This document shows positions 56,799 through 64,000 of a stretch of 64,000 nt of DNA, piece after piece (position 1 is the first letter of the stretch; every line of letters begins with the position of its first letter). A program made the position numbers and the translations under genes. Origin of the DNA: Candidatus Brocadia pituitae (GTDB taxonomy: Bacteria; Planctomycetota; Brocadiia; Brocadiales; Brocadiaceae); assembly GCA_017347445.1 (NCBI GenBank), contig AP021856.1, forward strand, positions 1,620,613 through 1,684,612. The letters run 5' to 3'. A model generated the notes under the pieces. The model was given only the letters and a program-made list of their open reading frames with translations. It had not been told where the DNA came from and did not search any database.

Positions 56799-57965
56799 AT
56801 GAAGGTCTGCAGAAAATTTTGTAAAAAATATCACTTTGTCTGGATTTTTGCCCTGTCTGCCATTTTCTATCTGCCACAAAATACCTCTTCTGTCTATGCA
56901 AAGTGCACGAAAGAAAATGACTGTTTTTCGTGTCACTCTTCCCAGGAATTAAGGGATGTCCATAAGACGTGCCAATATCTGAATCAGGGATGTCTTTCCT
57001 GTCATGCGGTCCCTAAAAATCTGGCAACATCATCGCCTGATTCTTCCTGTAGTGGCAAGGGTGAAAAGGGTTCTGGTGGCGATCGAAAAGGGTGCCAGGG
57101 TTCATGTGAGGGAGAAAAGGGATGCAGTGGGGGAGGCAATGGTGTTTCTTCTGATGTACAGATGGGACGTGAGGACTGGGAAAAATTACAGCGATGTGTC
57201 CATGAAACTATCGAAAAATGCCGCGTAGGCAGAAAGTTCCTGGAGACGTATGGTCCCCTCGGTGTGGGGAGCCAGTGTGTTCCTGTCGATACCTTTGGAA
57301 TACCATCATGGGCAACCGTTGACATGATGGGAGAATCTGATAATGCCATCCATGCGCTCAAACGTGAAATTGCGCACATACCGCTCATTTACAAAGATTT
57401 CTGGCTCTTCTGGAGGGACATTGAAGCAAGCAGCAAGTGTGAAACTCCCCTGGATACCAGCGCTGCAATCGGGGCTGCTGTTGCTGCGGCCGCCCGTGAA
57501 GACGACCTGGTGTTTAACGGCTTGCCGGATATGCATATAGCAGGGTTATTGAATGTGGATGGCCGTAACATCGCGAAACTGAGCGACTGGTCGGTCATCG
57601 GCAACGGGTTTCAGGACGTGGTATCTGCGATTGAGAGGTTGAGAAGTACCGGCTTTCTCCCGCCGTATACGCTTGTCGTGAGTCCAAGGCTTTATGCGCT
57701 GCTCCACAAGGTGTATGAGCGCACGGGAAAACTAGAAATCGAAGCGGTAAAAGAGATGGTAAAAGGCGGTGTATACCAGAGCTCTGTGCTGAAAAAAGAT
57801 GTAGCCCTGGTTATGGCAGCCGGCAGGCAAAATGCAGATTTGGCAGTGGGAGGAAATTTTAAGGTCGAATACTGTGGACCGGAAAACCTGAACCATCGGT
57901 TCCGCGTAGTTGGCAGTTCTGTGCTCAGGATCAAGTGCCCGCAGGCGATTTGTACCATAGAATAA
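56799..57965 (+). CDS. Diheme cytochrome c-encapsulin fusion (shell protein)
   Basis: Start ATG 56799 is 8 bases after AAAAGGAGG. The 388-residue protein has a signal peptide (about 11-34), two heme sites CFSCH (42-46) and CLSCH (65-69), a Gly/Cys-rich linker (about 80-120, with Cys84, 99, 103 and 109) and an encapsulin HK97-like shell domain (about 121-388). The last is marked by REDWEKL, GRKFLETYGPLGVGSQ and VSPRLYALLHKVYER. Encapsulins assemble into hollow protein cages; a cytochrome-bearing form is known from anammox bacteria. Export suggests that the cage sits in the anammoxosome or another non-cytoplasmic space. Its likely cargo is the next gene. Confidence 0.9.
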   Translation: MKVCRKFCKKYHFVWIFALSAIFYLPQNTSSVYAKCTKENDCFSCHSSQELRDVHKTCQYLNQGCLSCHAVPKNLATSSPDSSCSGKGEKGSGGDRKGCQGSCEGEKGCSGGGNGVSSDVQMGREDWEKLQRCVHETIEKCRVGRKFLETYGPLGVGSQCVPVDTFGIPSWATVDMMGESDNAIHALKREIAHIPLIYKDFWLFWRDIEASSKCETPLDTSAAIGAAVAAAAREDDLVFNGLPDMHIAGLLNVDGRNIAKLSDWSVIGNGFQDVVSAIERLRSTGFLPPYTLVVSPRLYALLHKVYERTGKLEIEAVKEMVKGGVYQSSVLKKDVALVMAAGRQNADLAVGGNFKVEYCGPENLNHRFRVVGSSVLRIKCPQAICTIE

Positions 57966-58301
57966 ATAATTAGGTAGATTCTTAATGTTCATTTTTAAAC
58001 AGCTCTAATCTAGTAAAAGTTGCGCTTTACGAAGTACGATTTGAGACTTCAGCGTAAGCTCAGTCAAACGATAAAGGGGTGTGTAAATCGGTCATAACAC
58101 CCTCACTGCCCATATGGTAGGTCAGGCGTCCCCACATGACATTATGATGACAAGCGGGGACGCTTGATGTATAGGAATTTCAATTACCCCCCCCCATAAT
58201 CCCCCCGTTTACTTGGGGAAACAGGGGGGAAAGTAGCCGAAGGCCTAATTTATAAACTTGATTTGTTTTCGATAATGCTTATCCAGTTAAGGAAGTCGGA
58301 A
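57966..58301. repeat. Intergenic region with two hairpin repeats
   Basis: Between shell and cargo genes lie an inverted repeat AGGCGTCCCC ... GGGGACGCTT (58124-58165) and a second copy of the C-rich/G-rich hairpin (58185-58231), both preceded by short spacers. These may reduce read-through or stabilise transcripts, giving different levels of shell and cargo. That is inference. AAGGAAG precedes the cargo start. Confidence 0.6.
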
Positions 58302-60824
58302 ATGTTCAAACAATCACGAATTTACCTTCCGATGGTGATTGTGTGCCTCCTTTTTATTCTTAAGACAGGATACGCAGAGATCCCTTGTGTGACTGGAATC
58401 GATGGAGTTGTTTCCCTGGAAATGGAGGCGCGTCCGGTTGCCATTGATCTGAGGCCTGGTGTTTTTTTTGATGCATGGGGATATTGCAGAAAAGGTGAAA
58501 GACCTACGGTGCCTGGGCCTACCATAAAAGTGCGGGAAGGGACCAAAATCATGGTTCATTTTACCAATAAGCTGGCGGTGCCTGCCTCTTTACATCCTCA
58601 CGGGGTGAAATACACCGCTGCGAATGACGGCGCTCACATAGCAGGGAATCCCACCAGTACGGTTGAACCAGGGCATTCAAGGACGTATGAGTGGGATACG
58701 AGCGGCACGCCGGGTACGTGGTTTTACCACACCCATGCCCTGGAAATGGGCGGAGATGAGGGTCTCTCCCGGGGACTCTGGGGTGCATTGATTATCGAGC
58801 CAAAAGAAGATATTGCAAACCCGCCGGACAAAGAGTTTGTTGTCTTCATGCACTCATACATGGTGAACGGGACTGAGTATGAGGCTTTTAATGATAAATC
58901 CGGTGATATTGAGTTTATGAATGGAGACAGCTCTGCATTTCCCGGCTTGATCTGGAAGGCAAATGTGGGGGAGAAGGTAAGATTTCATGTAATCAATACA
59001 GCAGAGGAGATGCATACCTTTCATACGCACGGACATCGATGGATCGACAAGGCGAGCGGGGAGTTGATAGACAATGTTTCACTTGCTCCCTTTACATCGT
59101 ATGTTGCAGAATTTACAGCAGGGGAGGGGGTTGGCCCTGGAAATTGGGCATTTCACTGTCATTTTCATGAACACATGATGAACGGTATGTTTGGAATTTT
59201 TGTTGTGGAAAAAGAAAAGATGAATGCCTGGATGTCTCCTGATACAGAGAGTCTCCCAACCCTTGATTCAGCGCCTGGTTCGTTTGAATATCCCGATCCA
59301 TTGCTCAAGAACTTGTATGAGGATTTTGTAGGGTTGAAGCAAGGTGACGGACCGTGGGGTGAATTTTACCAGCCGATACCGTTTTACATGTATTTCAATC
59401 CAACGAGACATTATTTTCCGCCTGCTGCAGAAAGTTCAAACTATAAAGAACTCCTGAACAGATACAAGCCTGATCAGTGCGTCGAATGCCACGAAGAGTC
59501 TTCACCGGGAATTGTGGCTCAGTGGAAGGCATCAAATCATGCAAAACCGAAAAAAAACCGCGAGGTCTCAGCGGAGACACAGGAGATTGAGGAATTAATC
59601 GGTAAAGAGCTAAACAACTGGGAACCGGGGACAAAGAACGGGGTGTACTGTTCTTACTGCCATGGCGACAATCACGAGAAATTATTTATGCCTACCGTTG
59701 ATAACGCCTGTGGTACCTGTCATCCACGACAGGCGGAAGAGTTTGCAAAGGGGAGAGATCACGGCAGGCCAAGTCATCCCCAGAGTTGGGAGTCTACGGT
59801 ATCTGTACCCTGGTATGTGGAAAATTACCGGCGTGGCGAGCGGTATTCGATGATCGGGTGCGACCAGTGTCATCAGAATATGTCATCGTGTGACGACTGT
59901 CATAGCAAGCATCTCTTTTCTGTTGCAGATGCCCGTCGTCCGGAGGTGTGTTCCGGATGCCATATGGGACCAGACCATCCTGATTGGGAGAGTTACGAAC
60001 ATTCCCGGTGGGGGATCATGTATAAAATTTCTGGGGAGAAATGGAACTGGGACAAGAAACTCTCTGAGATTATTCCCGGTGTGGATTACCCCGCTCCAAC
60101 GTGTCAATATTGCCATATGTATGTTGGAAATGGCCAATGGGAGATGAATGTAGAAACGAAAGGGATATGGCGTATGGGGGTTATACCGCCCGCTGAAGTC
60201 GGGTTTAAATCGGGAATCAAGGATTTCCCCTATGGGATAAAGATGCCGCCCATGGACAGGAAGCTTGAAATCTACTCCGCGGAAAGCAAGACGAAACGAC
60301 GGTACTGGGTGGAACTCTGTTCGAAATGCCACAGCAGCAGATTTTCCAGCATGTGGCTTGACTCCCTGGATCAATATATGTTTGAATCGTGGAGACGGAT
60401 CGACGAGGCACAGCTCGTGGTAGAAGAACTCTTTGCCAAAGATATGATTAGACCGTCTCCGGAAGAAAGAGCGCCTTTTCCCTTGAGCGACTTAATTGTC
60501 AAACTGCTCAGCCCAAAGGAACTGGGGCCGGATGTGTACAGCCTGTTCAAAAAGACCAGCGGCCACTTGCCGGTAATTGGGCCTGTCCTTGGCGCCTACG
60601 CCTTGTTTACCCAGAAGGACGGGAATCCCAGCGGGGTAGAGCAGGAGTATGTTCAGATGTGGTTCTGGAACCATCTGCAGGGATACAAAGGCACCGCCCA
60701 TGCACAGCCGGATATCAGCTGGTGGTGGGGCACTGCTCAAACAATGGGGAATGTGACGCGGATCCGGGATGAAGCAGTGAATTTGCGGCGTTTAAAGAAC
60801 CTTGAAGAGGCAGTTAAAAAGTAA
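58302..60824 (+). CDS. Multicopper oxidase-octaheme HAO-like fusion (probable encapsulin cargo)
   Basis: From ATG 58302 (AAGGAAG before it), an 840-residue exported protein (signal about 5-25). Residues 30-305 form two cupredoxin domains with all four copper motifs: HPHG (98-101), HTH (143-145), HTHGH (241-245) and HCHFHEHMMNGM (285-296), the last fitting HCHx3Hx4M. Residues about 380-840 hold eight CxxCH sites (CVECH, CSYCH, CGTCH, CDQCH, CDDCH, CSGCH, CQYCH, CSKCH), as in octaheme hydroxylamine oxidoreductases. Such NIR-HAO fusions accompany anammox encapsulins and are thought to handle reactive nitrogen species such as hydroxylamine, NO or nitrite. No typical LTVGSLRR-like targeting tag is seen; the C-terminus ends RRLKNLEEAVKK. 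Confidence 0.9.
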   Translation: MFKQSRIYLPMVIVCLLFILKTGYAEIPCVTGIDGVVSLEMEARPVAIDLRPGVFFDAWGYCRKGERPTVPGPTIKVREGTKIMVHFTNKLAVPASLHPHGVKYTAANDGAHIAGNPTSTVEPGHSRTYEWDTSGTPGTWFYHTHALEMGGDEGLSRGLWGALIIEPKEDIANPPDKEFVVFMHSYMVNGTEYEAFNDKSGDIEFMNGDSSAFPGLIWKANVGEKVRFHVINTAEEMHTFHTHGHRWIDKASGELIDNVSLAPFTSYVAEFTAGEGVGPGNWAFHCHFHEHMMNGMFGIFVVEKEKMNAWMSPDTESLPTLDSAPGSFEYPDPLLKNLYEDFVGLKQGDGPWGEFYQPIPFYMYFNPTRHYFPPAAESSNYKELLNRYKPDQCVECHEESSPGIVAQWKASNHAKPKKNREVSAETQEIEELIGKELNNWEPGTKNGVYCSYCHGDNHEKLFMPTVDNACGTCHPRQAEEFAKGRDHGRPSHPQSWESTVSVPWYVENYRRGERYSMIGCDQCHQNMSSCDDCHSKHLFSVADARRPEVCSGCHMGPDHPDWESYEHSRWGIMYKISGEKWNWDKKLSEIIPGVDYPAPTCQYCHMYVGNGQWEMNVETKGIWRMGVIPPAEVGFKSGIKDFPYGIKMPPMDRKLEIYSAESKTKRRYWVELCSKCHSSRFSSMWLDSLDQYMFESWRRIDEAQLVVEELFAKDMIRPSPEERAPFPLSDLIVKLLSPKELGPDVYSLFKKTSGHLPVIGPVLGAYALFTQKDGNPSGVEQEYVQMWFWNHLQGYKGTAHAQPDISWWWGTAQTMGNVTRIRDEAVNLRRLKNLEEAVKK

Positions 60825-60956
60825 ACTATACCATCAATACCGAGCGTAGCTACGCTGCAATCAAATCCCCCTTAGGAAAGCTTGCTATAATGTAGAAAGA
60901 AGTTGAGCTTTTGATAAAAGAGCTATACTCTTTCTTGAAATGAATAGGGTTAGTGA

Positions 60957-61048
60957 GTAGGTTGGGTTGAACGTAAGTGAAAACCCAACACCAACTGTTC
61001 ATTACTTCAATAATTATGTTGGGTTTCGCTCACGCTTAACACAACCGA
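60957..61048. repeat. Palindromic repeat flanking the toxin-antitoxin pair, left copy
   Basis: GTAGGTTGGGTTGAACGTAA, then GTGAAAACCCAACACCAAC, then ATGTTGGGTTTCGCTCACGC and TTAACACAACC. It forms arms around GTTGGGTTTC/GAAAACCCAAC. A relative lies at 61703-61800, right of the pair, so the module is bracketed. Confidence 0.75.
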
Positions 61049-61152
61049 CGGTGCTACTTTCAGAATATTTACAGGAAAATCAGGTTGATTCCTTCCTCTA
61101 AAATGCATAAAATGAAGTTAGTTATTAGGAATATTTACAAAAAGGAGATAAC

Positions 61153-61375
61153 CGTGCGTATAACTGATATTCCTGAAATTGCTAAATTAAGTACGCAGGA
61201 AAAAATCCTGTTAGTTGAAGATATTTGGGACAGCATAGCTTTGGATGAGTCTGCAGTACCCATTCCACATAGCCACAGAGATGAATTGGACAGAAGGCTC
61301 AGAATTCATGAATCTGTTCCTGGAAACCTTTTAACTCTCGAAGAACTTCAGGCTAGAATAGAAAAAAGGAAATGA
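61153..61375 (+). CDS. Antitoxin of a ParE/RelE-type module (CHP02574-like)
   Basis: Start GTG 61153 after AAAAAGGAG. The 73-residue protein begins MRITDIPEIAKLSTQEKILL, then VEDIWDSIA, typical of the CHP02574/addiction-module component family whose helix binds and blocks the toxin. The TA pair overlaps by ATGA. A longer frame to 61085 has an unlikely extra N-terminus. Confidence 0.88.
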
Positions 61376-61686
61376 CGCACAACATCCGGTTTCTTCCAGA
61401 AGTAGAAGACGATGTTGTCCGTGTATATGCATGGTACGAAGCAAAATCGCCAGGCCTTGGAGAGGAATATCTGAGCATGTTTTATGCCTGTGTTAGTGAG
61501 ATTTCTAAGAATCCCTTGCTTTATCCAAAGGTTCATAACGAATTTCGCCGCCGTTTGTTGAGAAGATTTCCATACGCTATCTATTTTATGATAAGAGACG
61601 ACAAAATTGTTGTATCTGGACTTTTTCATTGTGCACGTGATCCACGCTCAATCAGAGCGAAATTGCACGATCGGGAAACACCATAA
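61372..61686 (+). CDS. ParE/RelE-family toxin
   Basis: A 104-residue RelE/ParE-fold protein: VRFLPEVEDDV-like strand and helix (FLPEVEDDVVRVYAWYE), GLGEEYLSMF, then the C-terminal strands RRFPYAIYFMIRDDKIVV and the FHCARDPRSI tail. Members either cleave mRNA on the ribosome or block gyrase; the family cannot be told apart by sequence here. The start overlaps the antitoxin stop by 4 bases. Confidence 0.9.
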   Translation: MTHNIRFLPEVEDDVVRVYAWYEAKSPGLGEEYLSMFYACVSEISKNPLLYPKVHNEFRRRLLRRFPYAIYFMIRDDKIVVSGLFHCARDPRSIRAKLHDRETP

Positions 61687-61702
61687 TAAATTGACACGCA
61701 AG

Positions 61703-61800
61703 TCGAGTAGTTTAATTGAACGTAAGTGAAACCCAACACCAACCACTTGCATCGTCCATAATCTTGTTGGGTTTCATGCCTCAACCCAACCGGCGCTACT
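61703..61800. repeat. Palindromic repeat flanking the toxin-antitoxin pair, right copy
   Basis: GAGTAGTTTAATTGAACGTA, then AGTGAAACCCAACACCAACC, then CTTGTTGGGTTTCATGCC and TCAACCCAACCGGCGCTACT. It shares the TTGAACGTAAGTGAAA(A)CCC and CAACACCAAC blocks with the left copy. The two copies together bracket the TA genes. Confidence 0.75.
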
Positions 61801-62074
61801 CTCAGAAACGAAATACATTAATCATGAAAAATATTCCTTCACTCATTTCTTTATGATAAGACGTGGTATTAATCTCCTTCGAAGTAGATAAATTTGGGTT
61901 ATAAATTCCGTATCTTTAAGGGAATAAAAAATTCTGCTAAGGCTTGCAAAATGGATTGTATTATACAGAAGTCTAATGCTATGCTTCATTAAAGCTGCTA
62001 TAAAATCTTCATACCTCATACCCTGCAATCCAAGCTGGTATCTGATTGCAGGGTTGAGGTAATACTTCTAACGG
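61801..62074. other. Intergenic stretch with no gene seen
   Basis: About 270 bases after the TA repeat. A 61-codon minus-strand frame (61843-62028) lacks a ribosome-binding site and recognisable domain, so it is not called. Confidence 0.4.
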
Positions 62075-62299
62075 TTAAATTAATTCTGCCAATTTTTCTT
62101 CTTTACTCTTGTCTTTGTCCTTACCTTCATCTTTCGGCATGACCGTGCCGGCAAATGCAGTCGTTACAGCGTCAGACATCAATTTTCCAGACTTTTCCTC
62201 TTTGTCCTTGTCTTTATCTTCGACTAACAAACGCACTATTTACGACACCAGCACTAATGCCCCTACAACAGTAAGACTACAACCTAACTTCGTTAACAT
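62075..62299 (-). pseudogene. Small charged exported-type protein with an in-frame stop
   Basis: From ATG 62299 (ACAAGGA before it) the reading begins MLTKLGCSLTVVGALVLVS, a lipoprotein/signal-like start with a Cys at 7, then meets TAA. The same frame continues for 55 codons (IVRLLVEDKDKDKEEKSGK, then MSDAVTTAFAGTVMPKDEGK, then DKDKSKEEKLAELI) and ends at 62075. The total of 75 codons in a single frame suggests one small gene broken by a nonsense mutation. Alternatively the downstream part starts at GTG 62236. Function unknown. Confidence 0.45.
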
Positions 62300-62319
62300 T
62301 TCCTTGTCGGTTATTACAG

Positions 62320-62531
62320 AGGAAAAGACGGGTACCGCAAAAAGCCGGAGATGTTGCATGTACCTTTTAAAGGAACACAGCGGATTGGCGAATAAGAGGT
62401 CTGGGGAAGTATTTGGTGTAAGTTTAAGTGCGGTAACAAAAGCTGCCCTGCGGATAAGCGAAAAAATGAAAACACAAAGAAGATTTAAACAGGAGATGGA
62501 ACAGATTTTATATTCTATTTTCAAGGTCTGA
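62320..62531 (+). pseudogene. Remnant with a DnaA-like C-terminal helix-turn-helix (REP-associated transposase-like)
   Basis: The final 70 codons of a longer open frame encode RRCCMYLLKEHSGLANKRSG, EVFGVSLSAVTKAALRISE and KMKTQRRFKQEMEQILYSIF. This is the DnaA domain-IV-like DNA-binding helix set that is fused to the C-terminus of many REP-associated tyrosine transposases. Their catalytic N-domain is missing here. The preceding codons are of a different character and belong to another remnant on the other strand. It may relate to the palindromic repeats in the window. Confidence 0.6.
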
Positions 62532-62819
62532 TAATCATACGGGTTCGACCGGGTTCTGAATTTACTGGCTTAGCGGCTTACCTACCCCTAGAATTGCGAA
62601 GGTCGGGCTAACACACCCGTGAAGACAACTTACTTTTGGCATCCACAATACACAGCGCTGCAAAGTTGCAATCAAACATATTCTGCTTATCATCAACAAT
62701 TCGACAGGCGTTCGACCGATCTTGTGTCTAAGGCCTGTCGAAGGATAAATATATTGACTTAGTTTTTACGATATGATAGTGTACATTAGGGTTGTTTGGA
62801 TCTGGCGGTAAAAACACAA
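62532..62819. other. Upstream region of the TonB-dependent receptor
   Basis: About 290 bases with no gene. A short inverted pair CGACAGGCGTTCGACC / AGGCCTGTCG (62712-62744) is seen. TTGACT is at 62755, but a matching -10 box at proper spacing is not clear. Confidence 0.4.
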
Positions 62820-64000
62820 ATGAGGTTATCAAATACCTTTATGCGTCAATCCACCTTTATAACAACAAAGAGAGCGAGAGCAGTTTTATTCTTCCTTTAC
62901 TTAAGCCTTTCAACAGGCCTTATCCCCTCTTTTATCTTTGCCGAAGGCACCGATACTGCCTCGGCTTCCGTTGAAGATGCGATCACGCCATCTGAGACGT
63001 CTTCCAGAAACGGTAAGAAAAATACGCAATACCAGGAGACTTCCTTGTCGGAAGAACTTGTAACAGAGGCCATCTGGTTCGGACTTGAAGGAGAAGTCAC
63101 CATTGCGACACGACATAAAGCTCCTATCAGTAAGGCGCCGAGCATAGTTACCGTTATTACGGCAGAGGAGATTAAGAATTTAGGGTATCGCACCTTCGTG
63201 GAAGTTTTAAGGACTGTGCCTGGATTTGAAATCGCAAAGGGTGGTATCTTTGGAACTACCTTACCCAACGCACGAGGTCTCGATTTTGCCGGGCAAATAA
63301 GGCTGATGATCGATGGACATCTTGTAAATAATCCATTCAGGGGAGATGCCTTCACAAATTTTGACAATTTTCCCGTAGAAAACATAAAAAGAATAGAAAT
63401 CATCCGCGGACCCGGTTCTGCCGTGTACGGCGAAAACGCATTTTCAGCAGTCATTAATATTATTACCTTTGATGCAAAGGATATCAACGGGGTAAGGGTT
63501 AGCAGTGGGTACGGGAGTTTTGAGACCTATGATGAAAATGTTGTTTTCGGACAGAGCTGCGGAAAGGTTGATATTTCTGGGATAGCCCATTACAGACAAA
63601 CGGTTGGCTTCGATGGTATTGTGGAAAGTGATTTCCAAACAATAAACGATAAAATTCTTTCTCCTTTTGGATTTCCTGCGGTCTCGGAGGCCCCAGGGCC
63701 TGTGCAGGACTGGGGGCAGGAATATGACCTGAACCTGAAAGCAGTTTACAAAGATTTTTACGTTGAAGGCTTTTATATGAATAAAAATTGTGGACCTTTT
63801 ATCGGTATCCAGAGCGCTCTCAATGACGAGTCTGATATAGAAAACAACTACGTATTTGTTGAGGCTGGATATAAAAAAACCCTTAATGAAAATTTTGGAT
63901 TAAAACCCCGGATCTATTATGATCAATTCGATATTAATCTTCTCTTTGAAGCCCTGCCAGAAGGTGCGACGATAACGAATACCAGTGGCATACTACAAAC
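62820..64000 (+). CDS. TonB-dependent outer-membrane receptor, 5' part
   Basis: The frame from ATG 62820 (or 62841) stays open to the window end (over 390 residues). After a signal peptide (hydrophobic core AVLFFLYLSLSTGLIPSFIF, ending FAEG), the plug domain (about 90-200) has APSIVTVITAEEIKNLGYRT, the RGLDFAGQIRLMIDG block and the RIEIIRGPGSAVYGENAFSA motif. Barrel strands follow. Such receptors take up siderophores, corrinoids or metal complexes using TonB energy. The ligand is unknown. I found no clear Fur box directly upstream. Confidence 0.9.
   Translation, partial: MRLSNTFMRQSTFITTKRARAVLFFLYLSLSTGLIPSFIFAEGTDTASASVEDAITPSETSSRNGKKNTQYQETSLSEELVTEAIWFGLEGEVTIATRHKAPISKAPSIVTVITAEEIKNLGYRTFVEVLRTVPGFEIAKGGIFGTTLPNARGLDFAGQIRLMIDGHLVNNPFRGDAFTNFDNFPVENIKRIEIIRGPGSAVYGENAFSAVINIITFDAKDINGVRVSSGYGSFETYDENVVFGQSCGKVDISGIAHYRQTVGFDGIVESDFQTINDKILSPFGFPAVSEAPGPVQDWGQEYDLNLKAVYKDFYVEGFYMNKNCGPFIGIQSALNDESDIENNYVFVEAGYKKTLNENFGLKPRIYYDQFDINLLFEALPEGATITNTSGILQ

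Noticed and set aside
61843-62028. 61-codon minus-strand frame
   Set aside because: No ribosome-binding site, no domain and high Ile/Leu/Arg content typical of chance frames in AT-rich DNA.
62532-62620. tmRNA- or tRNA-like segment (GGGTTCGACCGGGTTC)
   Set aside because: The word recalls a T-loop but no cloverleaf or tmRNA ends can be formed around it.

Overview
The window reads as chromosome of an anammox planctomycete (Brocadiales; Kuenenia/Brocadia-like). The strongest evidence is a diheme cytochrome c fused to an encapsulin shell protein (56799-57965), followed by a multicopper oxidase fused to an octaheme hydroxylamine-oxidoreductase-like domain (58302-60824). This gene pair is known from anammox encapsulin loci. 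Lipid A genes, several exported c-type cytochromes and heavy-metal RND pumps fit a Gram-negative-type envelope. The species name is inference.

Layout. 1-604: end of an IS3-type insertion sequence. 605-960: short segment ending in an integron attC-like hairpin. 955-3662: SOS cassette (lexA, a small DUF6504-like gene, dinB) holding a two-palindrome repeat element. 3813-13463: NicO-type transporter, lpxI, lpxD, CPBP protease, polysaccharide flippase, msrB, arfB, cyclophilin, a decayed pntB and cobT. 13595-22320: type IV pilus/pseudopilus block with two PilB-type ATPases, PilC, a c-di-GMP-I (GEMM) riboswitch and four minor-pilin genes. The ATPases carry MshEN-like N-termini, so c-di-GMP may act on both RNA and protein. 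22616-23113: NUDIX hydrolase. 23212-39166 (all minus strand): two heavy-metal efflux systems (two CzcA/CusA-type pumps, two adaptors, one TolC-type protein), a YnfA protein and a Cys/His-rich small protein. A four-helix-bundle gene in this block is split by a group II intron whose 5' third is present twice.

39726-48603: HDOD protein, a porin behind a Fur-box promoter, an FAD enzyme, a GT39-type glycosyltransferase, and three exported proteins (two with Gly-Ser tails, one a diheme protein); a second Fur-like site precedes the middle one. 48925-53994: metal P-type ATPase cluster in which a three-gene module is duplicated and the first ATPase copy survives only as a 34-codon stub. 54016-60824: ApbE flavin transferase fused to its own FMN-binding domain, a TlpA-type thioredoxin, the cytochrome-encapsulin and its likely cargo. 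60957-61800: toxin-antitoxin pair bracketed by two copies of one palindromic repeat. 62075-62531: two gene remnants. 62820-end: start of a TonB-dependent receptor.

Themes are metal homeostasis (efflux, P-type ATPase, Fur sites, TonB receptor), heme and flavin redox proteins in an encapsulin compartment, and c-di-GMP-controlled pili. Dispersed palindromic repeats are frequent between genes. I found no tRNA, rRNA or CRISPR array.
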